From a virus: a stretch of 27,444 nucleotides of DNA. The stretch spans positions 1 to 27,444 of IMG/VR virus record IMGVR_UViG_3300025314_000082; one strand, given 5' to 3'. The notes under the pieces are model-generated. The model was not told the DNA's origin, searched no databases, and was given only the letters and a program-made list of their open reading frames with translations. Every line of letters starts with the position of its first letter. Position 1 is the stretch's first letter. The position numbers were made by a program, and so were the translations under genes. Shown here in pieces: positions 1 through 7,699 of this stretch.

Positions 1-2
1 CA

Positions 3-194
3 AAAGATGTTATAACATTATTCACCCCAGGAGAAGAAATCGAGTTATGTGTTATAACATTAGAAGAAAAAGCAGAGGAAGTTATAACAAAACAGCCCGA
101 AAACGTTATAACAACTCCTCAAGAAGAGGATAAGGTTATAACAAAGAAAAGATTGGTATTTAATGAGAAAAAAGGGATTTACGAACCAGCATGA
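3..194 (+). CDS. C-terminal part of an unidentified protein with five VIT repeats
   Basis: An open frame runs in from the left edge and ends at TGA 192-194, overlapping the ATG of the next gene. The 63 visible residues are charged (many E and K) and contain the tripeptide V-I-T five times, each encoded by GTTATAACA. No catalytic motif is visible and I do not recognise the family. Its place two genes before the terminase large subunit is where a terminase small subunit or another packaging-side gene often lies, but that is inference from position only. The gene start lies outside the window. It could equally be the tail of a replication or regulatory protein, because low-complexity linkers encoding DNA repeats also occur there. 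Confidence 0.6.
   Translation, partial: KDVITLFTPGEEIELCVITLEEKAEEVITKQPENVITTPQEEDKVITKKRLVFNEKKGIYEPA
9..142. repeat. Five copies of the 8-bp palindrome GTTATAAC
   Basis: GTTATAAC occurs at 9-16, 51-58, 81-88, 105-112 and 135-142. The site is its own reverse complement and each copy is followed by A. Start-to-start spacings are 42, 30, 24 and 30 bp, all multiples of three, so every copy reads V-I-T in the coding frame. I did not see the exact octamer elsewhere in the window. It could be a protein-level linker repeat, a cluster of DNA-binding sites (terminase recognition, operator or origin iterons), or both. Confidence 0.85.
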
Positions 195-385
195 AAATCC
201 CAGTTCCCAGGCACATAGCCCCGGCGTTTGAGCCAATGGGAATGTGGAAGAGAGTATTTATGCCATCTTCAAAAACATACCAAGGTTCGGGAAATGGAAG
301 GAGTGTCTGCGATATCTGCAAAAAGAGCTACGAATTTCGGCTCAAGGTAAATTACGAAGATAGAATATGCAAGCATGATTTATGA
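191..385 (+). CDS. Small Cys/His protein, possible zinc finger, upstream of terL
   Basis: A 64-residue protein whose ATG overlaps the preceding TGA and whose end overlaps the terminase start by 11 nt, which fits translational coupling. C40-x2-C43 and C60-x-H62 could bind one zinc ion. The N-terminal half is rich in Pro, Met and aromatic residues with no recognised domain. Small zinc-binding proteins next to terminases can be HNH-type packaging partners, but no HNH core is present here. Function unknown; the start is supported by the overlap, as no strong ribosome-binding site is visible. Confidence 0.6.
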   Translation: MKIPVPRHIAPAFEPMGMWKRVFMPSSKTYQGSGNGRSVCDICKKSYEFRLKVNYEDRICKHDL

Positions 386-1697
386 CGAAAATCTCCAGAA
401 ATTTATCGGCTGGAAACCGCATAAAAACCAGCAAAAGATATTGGATTGTTACAAGGGCGGAGCGGAAAAGATTGTCATCGCTGCAGGGGTAAGATGGGGG
501 AAATCGAGCGTATCCGCGTATATAGCTCTTAAAACTTTTTTGGAAGGAATTGAGGCGATAAAAGAAAGAAAACGGGACAGCGTAAAGATTTGGATTGTTG
601 CTCCCACATACGAGCTTACCCAGAAGGTGTTTTCGTACATTGTAAAGTGGTACTTGCTTGTTGATCCTGACGCATCCAACAGAATTTCTTATAGGCCCAT
701 ACCGCAGATTAAGGTGTCGGAAGGGATATGGATTCAGGGGAAGTCCGCGACAGAACCACATTCTTTGTTAGGAGAAGAATTGGACTTGGTTGTGTTCGAT
801 GAAGCCGCAATTACCACAAAAGACATATGGGAGACGTATTTGTCCGCTCGCCTCATTTCGCGGGATGGAAAGATAATCTTCATATCCACTCCGTTCGGGC
901 AGAACTGGTTTTGGAGAGAGTACGAGAAAGCGAAGTTGCAAGGTTCGGCTTTTAATTTTACGACATTGGATAACCCTACGATAGAGAATCCTGCAAGAGT
1001 AAAGGAATTGGAGAAAGAACTCCCTTCGCAGGTGTACAAACAGAACTACCTTGCTTCTTTCTTGCCTGATGCCGCATCGGTGTTCTCCACGGTGCATGAG
1101 ATTGTGAAAGACGATTCCCTGGCGGATGTGAAAAAAGACCATAAATATGTGATGGGGGTGGACGTAGGGAAGCATGAGGATTACATGGCTCTCTGCGTGA
1201 TAGACGCTTTCAACAACAACGTGGTGTATGCGGAACGCTCCAAGGATATTTTGTACAATTTGCAAAAGCCAAGAATCAAAGGGGTGGCACAGAGGTACAA
1301 CAACGCAAGGATTATCATTGATTCTACCGCAGTGGGAGAGCCCATATGTGATGATTTGATGAGAGAAGGGCTGTTCGTCATCACCGATTACAAGTTTTCT
1401 GGGAAATCCAAAGCGGCGTTAGTTGAGAAAGGGATTGTGTTCATTGAACAGAAAAAAGTATTCATCCCCCCAGACGAGATTTCGGGAGTCCCTCTGGTAA
1501 TGGAATTGTCTGCGTATGGGTATAACTTGACGGATAGCGGGAACGTAACGTATGGGGCTCCTCACGGATTGCATGACGACATGGCTACCGCTTTCTTGCT
1601 TGCAGTATGGGGACTTCATGGGAAAGCTACGGTTAAGAGTCCGCTCCAAAGACAGCTTGAAAAAGTAAATCGGACGACAGTGGAAAGTTTCATCTAA
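375..1697 (+). CDS. terL: Terminase large subunit (DNA-packaging ATPase/nuclease)
   Basis: A 440-residue protein of normal length for the family. It docks on the portal, pumps DNA into the prohead using ATP and cuts the concatemer. The ATPase half shows a Walker A loop GVRWGKSS (38-45), a Walker B with catalytic glutamate LVVFDEAA (138-145) and a coupling motif STP (171-173). The RNase H-like nuclease half shows its acidic residues at D263 (GVDVGKHEDY), D316 (IIIDSTAVGEP) and D401/D402 (HDDMATAFLLA). It follows a small Cys/His gene with an 11-nt overlap, and its stop touches the portal start, the usual packaging order. The protein looks intact. No strong Shine-Dalgarno sequence precedes the ATG, suggesting coupling to upstream translation. 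Confidence 0.95.
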   Translation: MIYDENLQKFIGWKPHKNQQKILDCYKGGAEKIVIAAGVRWGKSSVSAYIALKTFLEGIEAIKERKRDSVKIWIVAPTYELTQKVFSYIVKWYLLVDPDASNRISYRPIPQIKVSEGIWIQGKSATEPHSLLGEELDLVVFDEAAITTKDIWETYLSARLISRDGKIIFISTPFGQNWFWREYEKAKLQGSAFNFTTLDNPTIENPARVKELEKELPSQVYKQNYLASFLPDAASVFSTVHEIVKDDSLADVKKDHKYVMGVDVGKHEDYMALCVIDAFNNNVVYAERSKDILYNLQKPRIKGVAQRYNNARIIIDSTAVGEPICDDLMREGLFVITDYKFSGKSKAALVEKGIVFIEQKKVFIPPDEISGVPLVMELSAYGYNLTDSGNVTYGAPHGLHDDMATAFLLAVWGLHGKATVKSPLQRQLEKVNRTTVESFI

Positions 1698-3413
1698 ATG
1701 GCTGAAATTTCAGAGACAATAAATAAGAAGCTGCAGATATATGACCAAGTTCAGGTTGAAACCAACCCTACTTTTGCACGCAAGCAACGGGACATTTTAG
1801 AGTTGATTGACTTTTACTGGATGAACCGATTTCGGGATTCGGGAAACGACAGTACGGGATTTAAAAAAGCGTTTTTCAACGTGATTACTCCTCCGACAGA
1901 AGTGTCGGCAAAGATGATTGATTTTGACACCAAAGATATCAGGATAATCGCCGAGGACGGACAAAGTTTTTATCCGGCATGGATGATGGGAAAAGACCTG
2001 AAAATCTGGATGAAAGACCAGAAAAACAGTACGGGGCAGAGATTCGGACAGTTTTTGAACCAAATTGTGTTAGTGTATCCAAAGTATGGGCACTTATTGG
2101 CGAAAAAAGCTAAGAATTCAGTCCATTTGGTGCCCATTAAGAACATACGGAACCAACCAGACGCTATTTCTATACTAGCTTCTGATTTAATTATTGAAGA
2201 ACACAAGTACACTCCTTATCAGTTGCACCAACAGGGGTGGGACAAAGTGGAAAAAGTCATCGAGGAGTACGAAGACGAAGGATTTGTGAAAGTCTTGGAG
2301 TGCCACGGAGATGTAGGCTCTTCCTACAACTACTATATCTTACCAGAAGGCGGAAAAGATAAGGACATAATGTTTTTTGACAACATAAACCGAGAAGATT
2401 TGTACAAAGAAGTGAAATGGGACAACATTCCAGGACGTGCTATGGGCAGGGGGCAGCCAGAGCGCTTGTTTGAGGCGCAAATAGCCAAGAACCAGCAAGA
2501 ATACTGGATGAGAAGCGGTCAGAGATGGTCTTCAAAGCACATTTTCCAGACAAAAGACGATACTACGGCTCGAAACCTTATTAACCAGATAGAAAATGGA
2601 GAAGTTTTGACTGTATTATCGGAAATCACACCAATTTCGGTAGAAGAGCGTAATCTGCCTGCCTATAACTGGTTGGACAACAAATGGGACAAGCATATAC
2701 AAGAGCTTACGTTTTCTTACAACCAGATGAAGGGAGAACGTCCGCCTGCGGGGACTCCTCTTGGCACATCAGTGTTGCAGACGAACCTTGCGACTCAATA
2801 CTTCGACCTTAAAAGAGAGGAATTGGGAATGTTCTTAAAAGATATTCTCTATGATTGGGTTTTGCCAGAGTTCAAAAAGCAAAAAAAGAATGTGCATAGT
2901 TTGATGCTCCGTGGAGAGTTTGAAGAAGAAGAACTCGATAGGTTGAGAGGGTTATTATTGACGAATAGGACAAACAAATCAATCCTGAGATACATCGCCA
3001 ACAATATGCGGATTCCTTCCGTACAGGAATCGGAACTGTTCAAATCTATCGAGAAAGAAAGTATCGGTAAATTAAAAGAAATTGAAATCCCAAAAGATTA
3101 CTATAAGGATTTGAAGTACAAGATAGATATTATTTTGACGAATGAACAGATTGATGTTTCCGCTCGTCTCACAACGCTCCAGACGATACTGCAGATTATA
3201 GGTTCTAACCCAACGATTCTGCGGGAGCCGAGAACAAGAAAAGTCTTTTACAAGATGATTGATTTGGCAGGATTTTCTCCGATAGACTTTGAATCCCAGG
3301 ATGTGCAGTCGCCGGAAGAAGCTATTGGAGGGATGGCAGAAATGGGAGGGTCTATAGCCCGTCCGCAACAAATGGCATCTTCATCACAAGCAACATTTCC
3401 AATGTCAGTATGA
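1698..3413 (+). CDS. Portal protein
   Basis: A 571-residue protein starting directly after the terL stop. Portals form the dodecameric ring at one capsid vertex through which DNA passes. Support comes from position, length, the all-helical ends and a central mixed region. An NVITPPTEVSAKMIDF segment near residue 60 resembles the N-terminal portal helix found in phages with this gene order, and the stretch around FSYNQMKGERPPAGTPLGTS resembles the segment before the long portal helix. The C-terminal 35 residues are low in complexity (Gly, Met, Gln, Ser), as often seen in the barrel or tail of portals. Its stop overlaps the next ATG (ATGA). It could be distant from the best-known portal families, so the call relies partly on context. 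Confidence 0.82.
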   Translation: MAEISETINKKLQIYDQVQVETNPTFARKQRDILELIDFYWMNRFRDSGNDSTGFKKAFFNVITPPTEVSAKMIDFDTKDIRIIAEDGQSFYPAWMMGKDLKIWMKDQKNSTGQRFGQFLNQIVLVYPKYGHLLAKKAKNSVHLVPIKNIRNQPDAISILASDLIIEEHKYTPYQLHQQGWDKVEKVIEEYEDEGFVKVLECHGDVGSSYNYYILPEGGKDKDIMFFDNINREDLYKEVKWDNIPGRAMGRGQPERLFEAQIAKNQQEYWMRSGQRWSSKHIFQTKDDTTARNLINQIENGEVLTVLSEITPISVEERNLPAYNWLDNKWDKHIQELTFSYNQMKGERPPAGTPLGTSVLQTNLATQYFDLKREELGMFLKDILYDWVLPEFKKQKKNVHSLMLRGEFEEEELDRLRGLLLTNRTNKSILRYIANNMRIPSVQESELFKSIEKESIGKLKEIEIPKDYYKDLKYKIDIILTNEQIDVSARLTTLQTILQIIGSNPTILREPRTRKVFYKMIDLAGFSPIDFESQDVQSPEEAIGGMAEMGGSIARPQQMASSSQATFPMSV

Positions 3414-3634
3414 AGCTCACCAACAGTGAAGAAGATTTCTTAAAAGCACACAAGGAAACACTGTCTAAGATTTTTCGGGCAAGGATTGAGGAGTTGAAAG
3501 AAGATATGGTGTTGGAAGAAAAGCCAGAAGAGCGTGAAAAGATACGGGAGTTGGTTATAGAGTTCAAGAGATGGATTACGGATATTGGAATTATCACTAA
3601 CGAAAAAGAGCCAATAAAAGACACGGGGATATAG
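3410..3634 (+). CDS. Small charged helical protein after the portal
   Basis: A 74-residue protein with an ATGA overlap with the portal gene, so it is likely translated by coupling. It is almost entirely charged helix (many E, K and R) with no cysteine, signal or membrane segment. No family is recognised. Its position suggests a small head-assembly or portal-associated factor, but nothing in the sequence proves this. Confidence 0.7.
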   Translation: MKLTNSEEDFLKAHKETLSKIFRARIEELKEDMVLEEKPEEREKIRELVIEFKRWITDIGIITNEKEPIKDTGI

Positions 3635-3659
3635 GTCGATAACAAATCAAACAATTATT

Positions 3660-3980
3660 ATGGAATATCCAACAAAAGGTGGTTATGAATTTAACACATT
3701 CGCTACCACTGCGGTAACGCTTTCAACAACTTCTTCTGGCACAATTTTAGCCGCAAATTCTACTAGGATTTATGCCAGAGTTACAAATCCAGATTCAAGT
3801 ACAAGGTCAAGATTGACTATATGGCTTGGAGAACCAGCATTTAAGACATCGGGAATTTTTCTGGATAGAGGTCAGTCTTGGGAAACGGACAGAGAAAGGC
3901 TTTGGAGAGGTTCTATCACGGGGATTAACAACACGGTGACAGCTATCAAGGTAATAGTTACGGAAGGTTATACCGCATAA
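3660..3980 (+). CDS. Small beta-rich virion protein, decoration-like
   Basis: A 106-residue protein rich in Thr, Ser, Val and Ile in an alternating pattern expected for a beta sandwich. The order 'ANSTRIYARVTNPDSS' - 'WLGEPAF' - 'GIFLDRGQSWE' - 'VIVTEG' resembles small virion proteins from phage structural modules. There is no signal peptide or cysteine. It lies between portal and fibre-like genes, so a minor head or tail part is likely. Exact role unknown. Confidence 0.7.
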   Translation: MEYPTKGGYEFNTFATTAVTLSTTSSGTILAANSTRIYARVTNPDSSTRSRLTIWLGEPAFKTSGIFLDRGQSWETDRERLWRGSITGINNTVTAIKVIVTEGYTA

Positions 3981-3981
3981 T

Positions 3982-4134
3982 ATGCCAGAAGCCTTTGAGA
4001 AGTGTGCAAATAGGGGGGGTCGCATAAGAACAAAAACTCTCGGAAAAGGGAAGTATATGCATATCTGCTTTATGGGAGGGAAGAGTTTCGCCGGCGAAGT
4101 GAAAACTAAAAAAAGAGTATTTAAGAAGGTGTAA
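3982..4134 (+). CDS. 50-residue basic protein
   Basis: A small gene starting one base after the preceding stop and ending just before the next ATG. The translation is very basic (many K and R), with C8 and C29, M26 and a KTLGKGKYMHICFMGG core. It carries a run of seven G at 4013-4019, encoding Arg-Gly-Gly. Tight packing with both neighbours supports it being real. I know of no assigned function; nucleic-acid binding or head-associated roles are possible from charge alone. Confidence 0.65.
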   Translation: MPEAFEKCANRGGRIRTKTLGKGKYMHICFMGGKSFAGEVKTKKRVFKKV

Positions 4135-4135
4135 T

Positions 4136-4180
4136 ATGTCAAAACATTCATACCCAAAACCAAAGAAGAAAAAGAAATGA
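4136..4180 (+). CDS. 14-residue Lys/Pro peptide MSKHSYPKPKKKKK
   Basis: A tiny frame with ATG one base after the preceding stop and TGA overlapping the next ATG (ATGA at 4177-4180). The peptide is almost only Lys, Pro and aromatic/His residues. The perfect fit between its neighbours and absence of spare bases suggest a real microprotein or a coupling peptide that hands ribosomes to the next gene. It could also be chance spacing. Confidence 0.4.
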   Translation: MSKHSYPKPKKKKK

Positions 4181-4782
4181 CAATCCGTGAATATAAAGAG
4201 TTGAAGCGGCAGATTGATAAAATCCTTCAGAAGATGGAGGAGGAGGCTTTGGAACAGGGGATAGTGATTGCTTCTCAAGAGTTCCAGGATTTTCTGCAAC
4301 AGGCGAGAGTAGAACTTTTGAACCGCAGAGGAATTAGTGTAGAGGAATTTGAGAGTTTTGAGGGTGAAAGAAAGCGCGAGAAGAAAGAAAAGTTGCAATC
4401 TTTTGTTAAGGAATTGTTTGGAGAAAAGGGCGATAAGGGAGATAAGGGTGAAAAAGGGGAACGAGGAGAAAAGGGAGAGGAAGGAAAACCTGGGAAAAGT
4501 CCCTTCACTCCAGCTCAAGAGAGAAAGATTTTAGAGCATATTGCCGTCCAACATTTTACTAAGGAGGAAGCAGAAGATTTGATAGGGAGAGCATTTATGA
4601 TGCACGAAAGAAGAATGAAAGAATTTGAAAAAGATATGAAAAAAGAGTTGGAGAATACAAAAAAGAATTTAGAAAAGAAAGTCGAGGTATTGCAAGAAAG
4701 ACAAGGCGATATTCCAAAGATTACCGTAAGCACAATAGAACCAATGTCGCCTGAAACTGGAGATATTTGGGTAACTGTATAA
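4177..4782 (+). CDS. Collagen-like, coiled-coil virion protein
   Basis: A 201-residue protein. Residues 1-80 are charged helix; about residues 82-109 form nine or so Gly-X-Y triplets (GEKGDKGDKGEKGERG and on), the collagen pattern; residues 110-180 are again charged helix with heptad-like spacing; the end (ITVSTIEPMSPETGDIWVTV) resembles the short beta ends of phage tail and fibre proteins. Collagen-like stretches in phages form trimeric rods, so a trimeric fibre or whisker is likely. Its ATG overlaps the preceding stop and its stop abuts the next ATG. It may be the shaft or adaptor for the long beta-repeat protein two genes on. Confidence in a structural role is good; exact location on the virion is unknown. 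Confidence 0.8.
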   Translation: MTIREYKELKRQIDKILQKMEEEALEQGIVIASQEFQDFLQQARVELLNRRGISVEEFESFEGERKREKKEKLQSFVKELFGEKGDKGDKGEKGERGEKGEEGKPGKSPFTPAQERKILEHIAVQHFTKEEAEDLIGRAFMMHERRMKEFEKDMKKELENTKKNLEKKVEVLQERQGDIPKITVSTIEPMSPETGDIWVTV

Positions 4783-5307
4783 ATGAAAAACAGAGCAATT
4801 TCAGATAAAATAGATGCTGTATTCCGTTTCAGAGAAGAGGAGTTGAGGAAACTTGCTCCGCTTTGGGGAGGGGATACGCTAACTCAAGAGGAGTACGTTA
4901 GTATTTCTGGGATTTTATCTGCTGTACATTCATATTTTCTCGCAAAAGAAAGTGCAGACCCAGATATGGATTGGTATTCGGATATTGACGAACTAACTGG
5001 TTTGCCAAAATACAATGGAGAGAAAAAAGGGGAAAACAAAATTATTTTGTTTGGAGCTGACGCTTTAGCTTCAAGGAAAAGGCAGATTCGTTGGCTTGTA
5101 AATAAATATAAGACAACATACGGGAATATCAAACCCGCAGTATTTTCTATTTACAAAAAAGGTATTACAGCGCAACAGATGGATAGCACTATAAGAAATT
5201 TAGTGATGGATTCAGTTGGGGTTAACTTAGCAGCAAAAAAACCTCAATGTACTTTAGAGAATGTTGCAGATAGTTTATATAATTATGAGGAAACTTTAAA
5301 TGGCTAG
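4783..5307 (+). CDS. Unrecognised 174-residue protein between fibre-like genes
   Basis: The gene starts directly after the preceding stop and overlaps the next start by 8 nt. The product is soluble, mixed helix, without signal, membrane or metal motifs. An acidic stretch (ADPDMDWYSDIDEL) lies near residues 58-71 and the C-terminal 60 residues are helical. I do not recognise a family. Co-translation with two fibre-like proteins suggests an assembly factor or minor virion part, but this is inference. Confidence 0.75.
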   Translation: MKNRAISDKIDAVFRFREEELRKLAPLWGGDTLTQEEYVSISGILSAVHSYFLAKESADPDMDWYSDIDELTGLPKYNGEKKGENKIILFGADALASRKRQIRWLVNKYKTTYGNIKPAVFSIYKKGITAQQMDSTIRNLVMDSVGVNLAAKKPQCTLENVADSLYNYEETLNG

Positions 5308-7081
5308 AGGTATCGTAAAACCATATACGAACTGGGTTGATATAGCATATACAGCTAATAGCAGTTATCAGGACATTGATGTTTCAGGAACGGTAGCGGC
5401 AGGAGCCACGATGGTACAGCTGTTTTTGGATACTAACGCTTCTTCGAATCCTACTGTTGGGATAAGGAAGAATGGTTCAACGCAGGATATACTTTTTGAT
5501 GTAGCGGCAGAAAGTTCCGCTGCGTATGTGTGGGTGGCTTTGGACGCGAATGGCATATTTGAGCTTAAATCTGATGAAGCAATAGCAAATGTGTATTTAA
5601 TAGCCGAAACAGATTCAGATGTGGTTGGTTTAGATCCCTGGGTTGATGTTTCTCCGACTGCGGGTTCTTGGCAAACAATCAATTCAGCGAGCGTTCCAGA
5701 TACTGCCGTAGCAGTAATGAACCATCTTATCAATACAAGTACAACAACAATTCTTCAGGTTGCGGTACGCCACGGAGATTCTACTGACGCGAGGCAAGCA
5801 AACTGGGATTTAGATATAAAAGGTGGAACAAGTGCAGTAACGGGATTAAATGTCTCTGGGGAATTTGATGGCTTTAGAGAAGCTACGACAGGGAGGATTT
5901 ATGTAACAGGATATATTGCTTCTGGTGCTACGGGACATACGAATGTCGCAAATGCTACAAATGTAAGCCAAGCAACCACAGGAGCGTGGACAGACTTGGA
6001 TTTAACCGCGAATACTTCCGCTACCGCAGACTATGTGATTATTGAGATGACATCAGTTGGGGTAAATACCAACGCTCTATTAAGAGAGAATGGTTCTACG
6101 CTTGATTTAACTTCATCTGGGACTCCATGGGTAATTGCAGGTCAGACAAGAGTATTGGTCGTTTCAATGGATGTAGCGCAAGTCCTCGAGTATTATATTG
6201 ACACTGCAAACCTTGATTTCTATATTCGAGGGTATGGAGGGCCAGAGGCTGCGGGAGCACAAACAATTACTTCCACGGAAGCTATCGCTTTATCCCAAAT
6301 TATGTCTGCTCCAGCCCGCTGGCGTTATTCAACAACAAATACTCTCGCTTTATCGGAAACGATTTCGTTCAAACAGTTTCTTTTTATAACTGCAACAGAA
6401 ATAGTAAGTCTGTCAGACAGCATTGTGGCAACGCTTAAAAGACATCTAATAAGCGCATTAGAAACAATATCTTTAGTAGAGAGTTTCGCAGTCAGATTTT
6501 TAAGAGGAGTAATTACGAAGTTGGAGAGTATAACTTTAGTGGAAACAGCATCGTTAGCAATAAAAAGATTTACCGTGGCAGTTAGTGAGACGATTGCTTT
6601 AGTAGATAGTATCACTGCGACTATTAAGAGACGAATAATTCAGGCAAGCGAGACGATTGCTCTCGTGGAAAGTTCTGCCGTTTCGCTAATACGGCGCACT
6701 CTTACTGCCTTAGAGAGCATATCTTTGCAAGAATCATTTTCGATAACCAAGATTGGTGAGGCAGTAAGCATAGCAATAATAGAAACACTTGCTTTGGTAG
6801 AAAGCGTAACAACATTTGTTCCACGATATATCTTAAGCAAAATAGATAGCATAGTGCTAGAGAGTTCTACCAGTGTTCAGGAGATTACGATAGCAATCCC
6901 ACCCACAGAAGAAGGAGGATTCCCGTGGTGGAAAATCTGGGCAAGACCGAAAATAGTGAAGATAAATGTGTGGAATGGGTTTGATTGGAAACCGCTAAGG
7001 TTAAAAATGTACATCAATAAAGATTGGCAGGATAAAACGATAAAAGTATATGATGGCAGAAATTGGATAGTAGTAAATTAA
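5300..7081 (+). CDS. Long receptor-binding/tail-fibre-like protein with 21-residue repeats
   Basis: A 593-residue protein. Residues 1 to about 310 appear as three beta domains of roughly 100 residues, each rich in Thr, Ala, Val and Gly, with repeated phrases such as 'VGIRKNGSTQDIL' and 'LLRENGSTLDLT'. Residues about 320-533 contain eight or nine tandem repeats near 21 residues long, core ETIALVES followed by a basic patch (IKRR, LIRR, LKRH). The last 50 residues are Trp-rich short strands (VWNGFDW, YINKDW, VYDGRNW), a pattern seen at the ends of phage fibre proteins. No signal or membrane segment is visible. The same ES-I-x-L repeat occurs in the LamG-like protein at 14904. A role in host attachment is inferred, not shown. 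Confidence 0.8.
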   Translation: MARGIVKPYTNWVDIAYTANSSYQDIDVSGTVAAGATMVQLFLDTNASSNPTVGIRKNGSTQDILFDVAAESSAAYVWVALDANGIFELKSDEAIANVYLIAETDSDVVGLDPWVDVSPTAGSWQTINSASVPDTAVAVMNHLINTSTTTILQVAVRHGDSTDARQANWDLDIKGGTSAVTGLNVSGEFDGFREATTGRIYVTGYIASGATGHTNVANATNVSQATTGAWTDLDLTANTSATADYVIIEMTSVGVNTNALLRENGSTLDLTSSGTPWVIAGQTRVLVVSMDVAQVLEYYIDTANLDFYIRGYGGPEAAGAQTITSTEAIALSQIMSAPARWRYSTTNTLALSETISFKQFLFITATEIVSLSDSIVATLKRHLISALETISLVESFAVRFLRGVITKLESITLVETASLAIKRFTVAVSETIALVDSITATIKRRIIQASETIALVESSAVSLIRRTLTALESISLQESFSITKIGEAVSIAIIETLALVESVTTFVPRYILSKIDSIVLESSTSVQEITIAIPPTEEGGFPWWKIWARPKIVKINVWNGFDWKPLRLKMYINKDWQDKTIKVYDGRNWIVVN

Positions 7082-7144
7082 AAAGTCGTTTGGGCACAAA
7101 ACGCCCTGTAAAAAGCCAATGAAATCAAGACTAAACTTGTAAAA

Positions 7145-7696
7145 ATGGATAACGAATTGGAGACCCCAACTCCTGAATTGGGGGGAGAGGAAACTCCTGA
7201 AAATCCAAACGGGGAGGAGATCCCAGAAACTCCTGCGGCAGAAAAGCCAGAGGAAAAATCAAAGGAATTGCAGTCAGCTCTCGCGCAAAAAGAGCACTTT
7301 AGAAAGAAAGTTGGAACTCTTGAAAAACAGCTTAAATCTAAAGGGAATGAGCCAGAAGAATGGATTACCACTAATGACCCGTTGGAAGTAGTCCGTCTCG
7401 GCAAGGCACTGAACAATTATTCCGAAGAGGAGACCGAATTCATTATTCGGAACGCTTCTACTAAGGATATTGACGGTATCTTAAAGGCCGAAAAAGATTC
7501 AATGGTTCAAGCTGCAATACAGTCAACACGGGAAAAGGTCGCGAGAGAAAGTAAAGTGCCCGAACCTTCTTCTCCCTTTAACACCACAAGTGATGTGGAT
7601 GTTCAAAAGGTGATTAAGGAAGGAAGAGTTGAACAGCAGGTAGCAAAACAGATGGAAGAACTTTTGAAGAAAGAAGGAAGAGAAGGCGGGATTTAA
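7145..7696 (+). CDS. Capsid scaffold protein
   Basis: A 183-residue, highly charged, cysteine-free protein placed just before the major capsid gene. Residues 1-40 are acidic and rich in Pro, Glu and Thr; residues 42-65 form a coiled coil; the C-terminal third is charged helix ending KQMEELLKKEGREGGI. This composition and position match phage scaffold proteins, which shape the prohead and then leave. No protease motif is visible, so scaffold exit without self-cleavage is more likely. A 63-bp gap precedes it, with only a weak GGGC/GCCC inverted pair. Confidence 0.82.
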   Translation: MDNELETPTPELGGEETPENPNGEEIPETPAAEKPEEKSKELQSALAQKEHFRKKVGTLEKQLKSKGNEPEEWITTNDPLEVVRLGKALNNYSEEETEFIIRNASTKDIDGILKAEKDSMVQAAIQSTREKVARESKVPEPSSPFNTTSDVDVQKVIKEGRVEQQVAKQMEELLKKEGREGGI

Positions 7697-7699
7697 CAT

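Noticed and set aside
342-1649. Several minus-strand open frames opposite terL
   Set aside because: They lie fully opposite a gene with clear ATPase and nuclease motifs and have no recognisable domain or ribosome site.
3807-4518. Two minus-strand frames of 118 and 186 residues
   Set aside because: Phe/Leu/Ser-rich translations are the mirror of Lys/Glu-rich + strand genes; no start signal seen.
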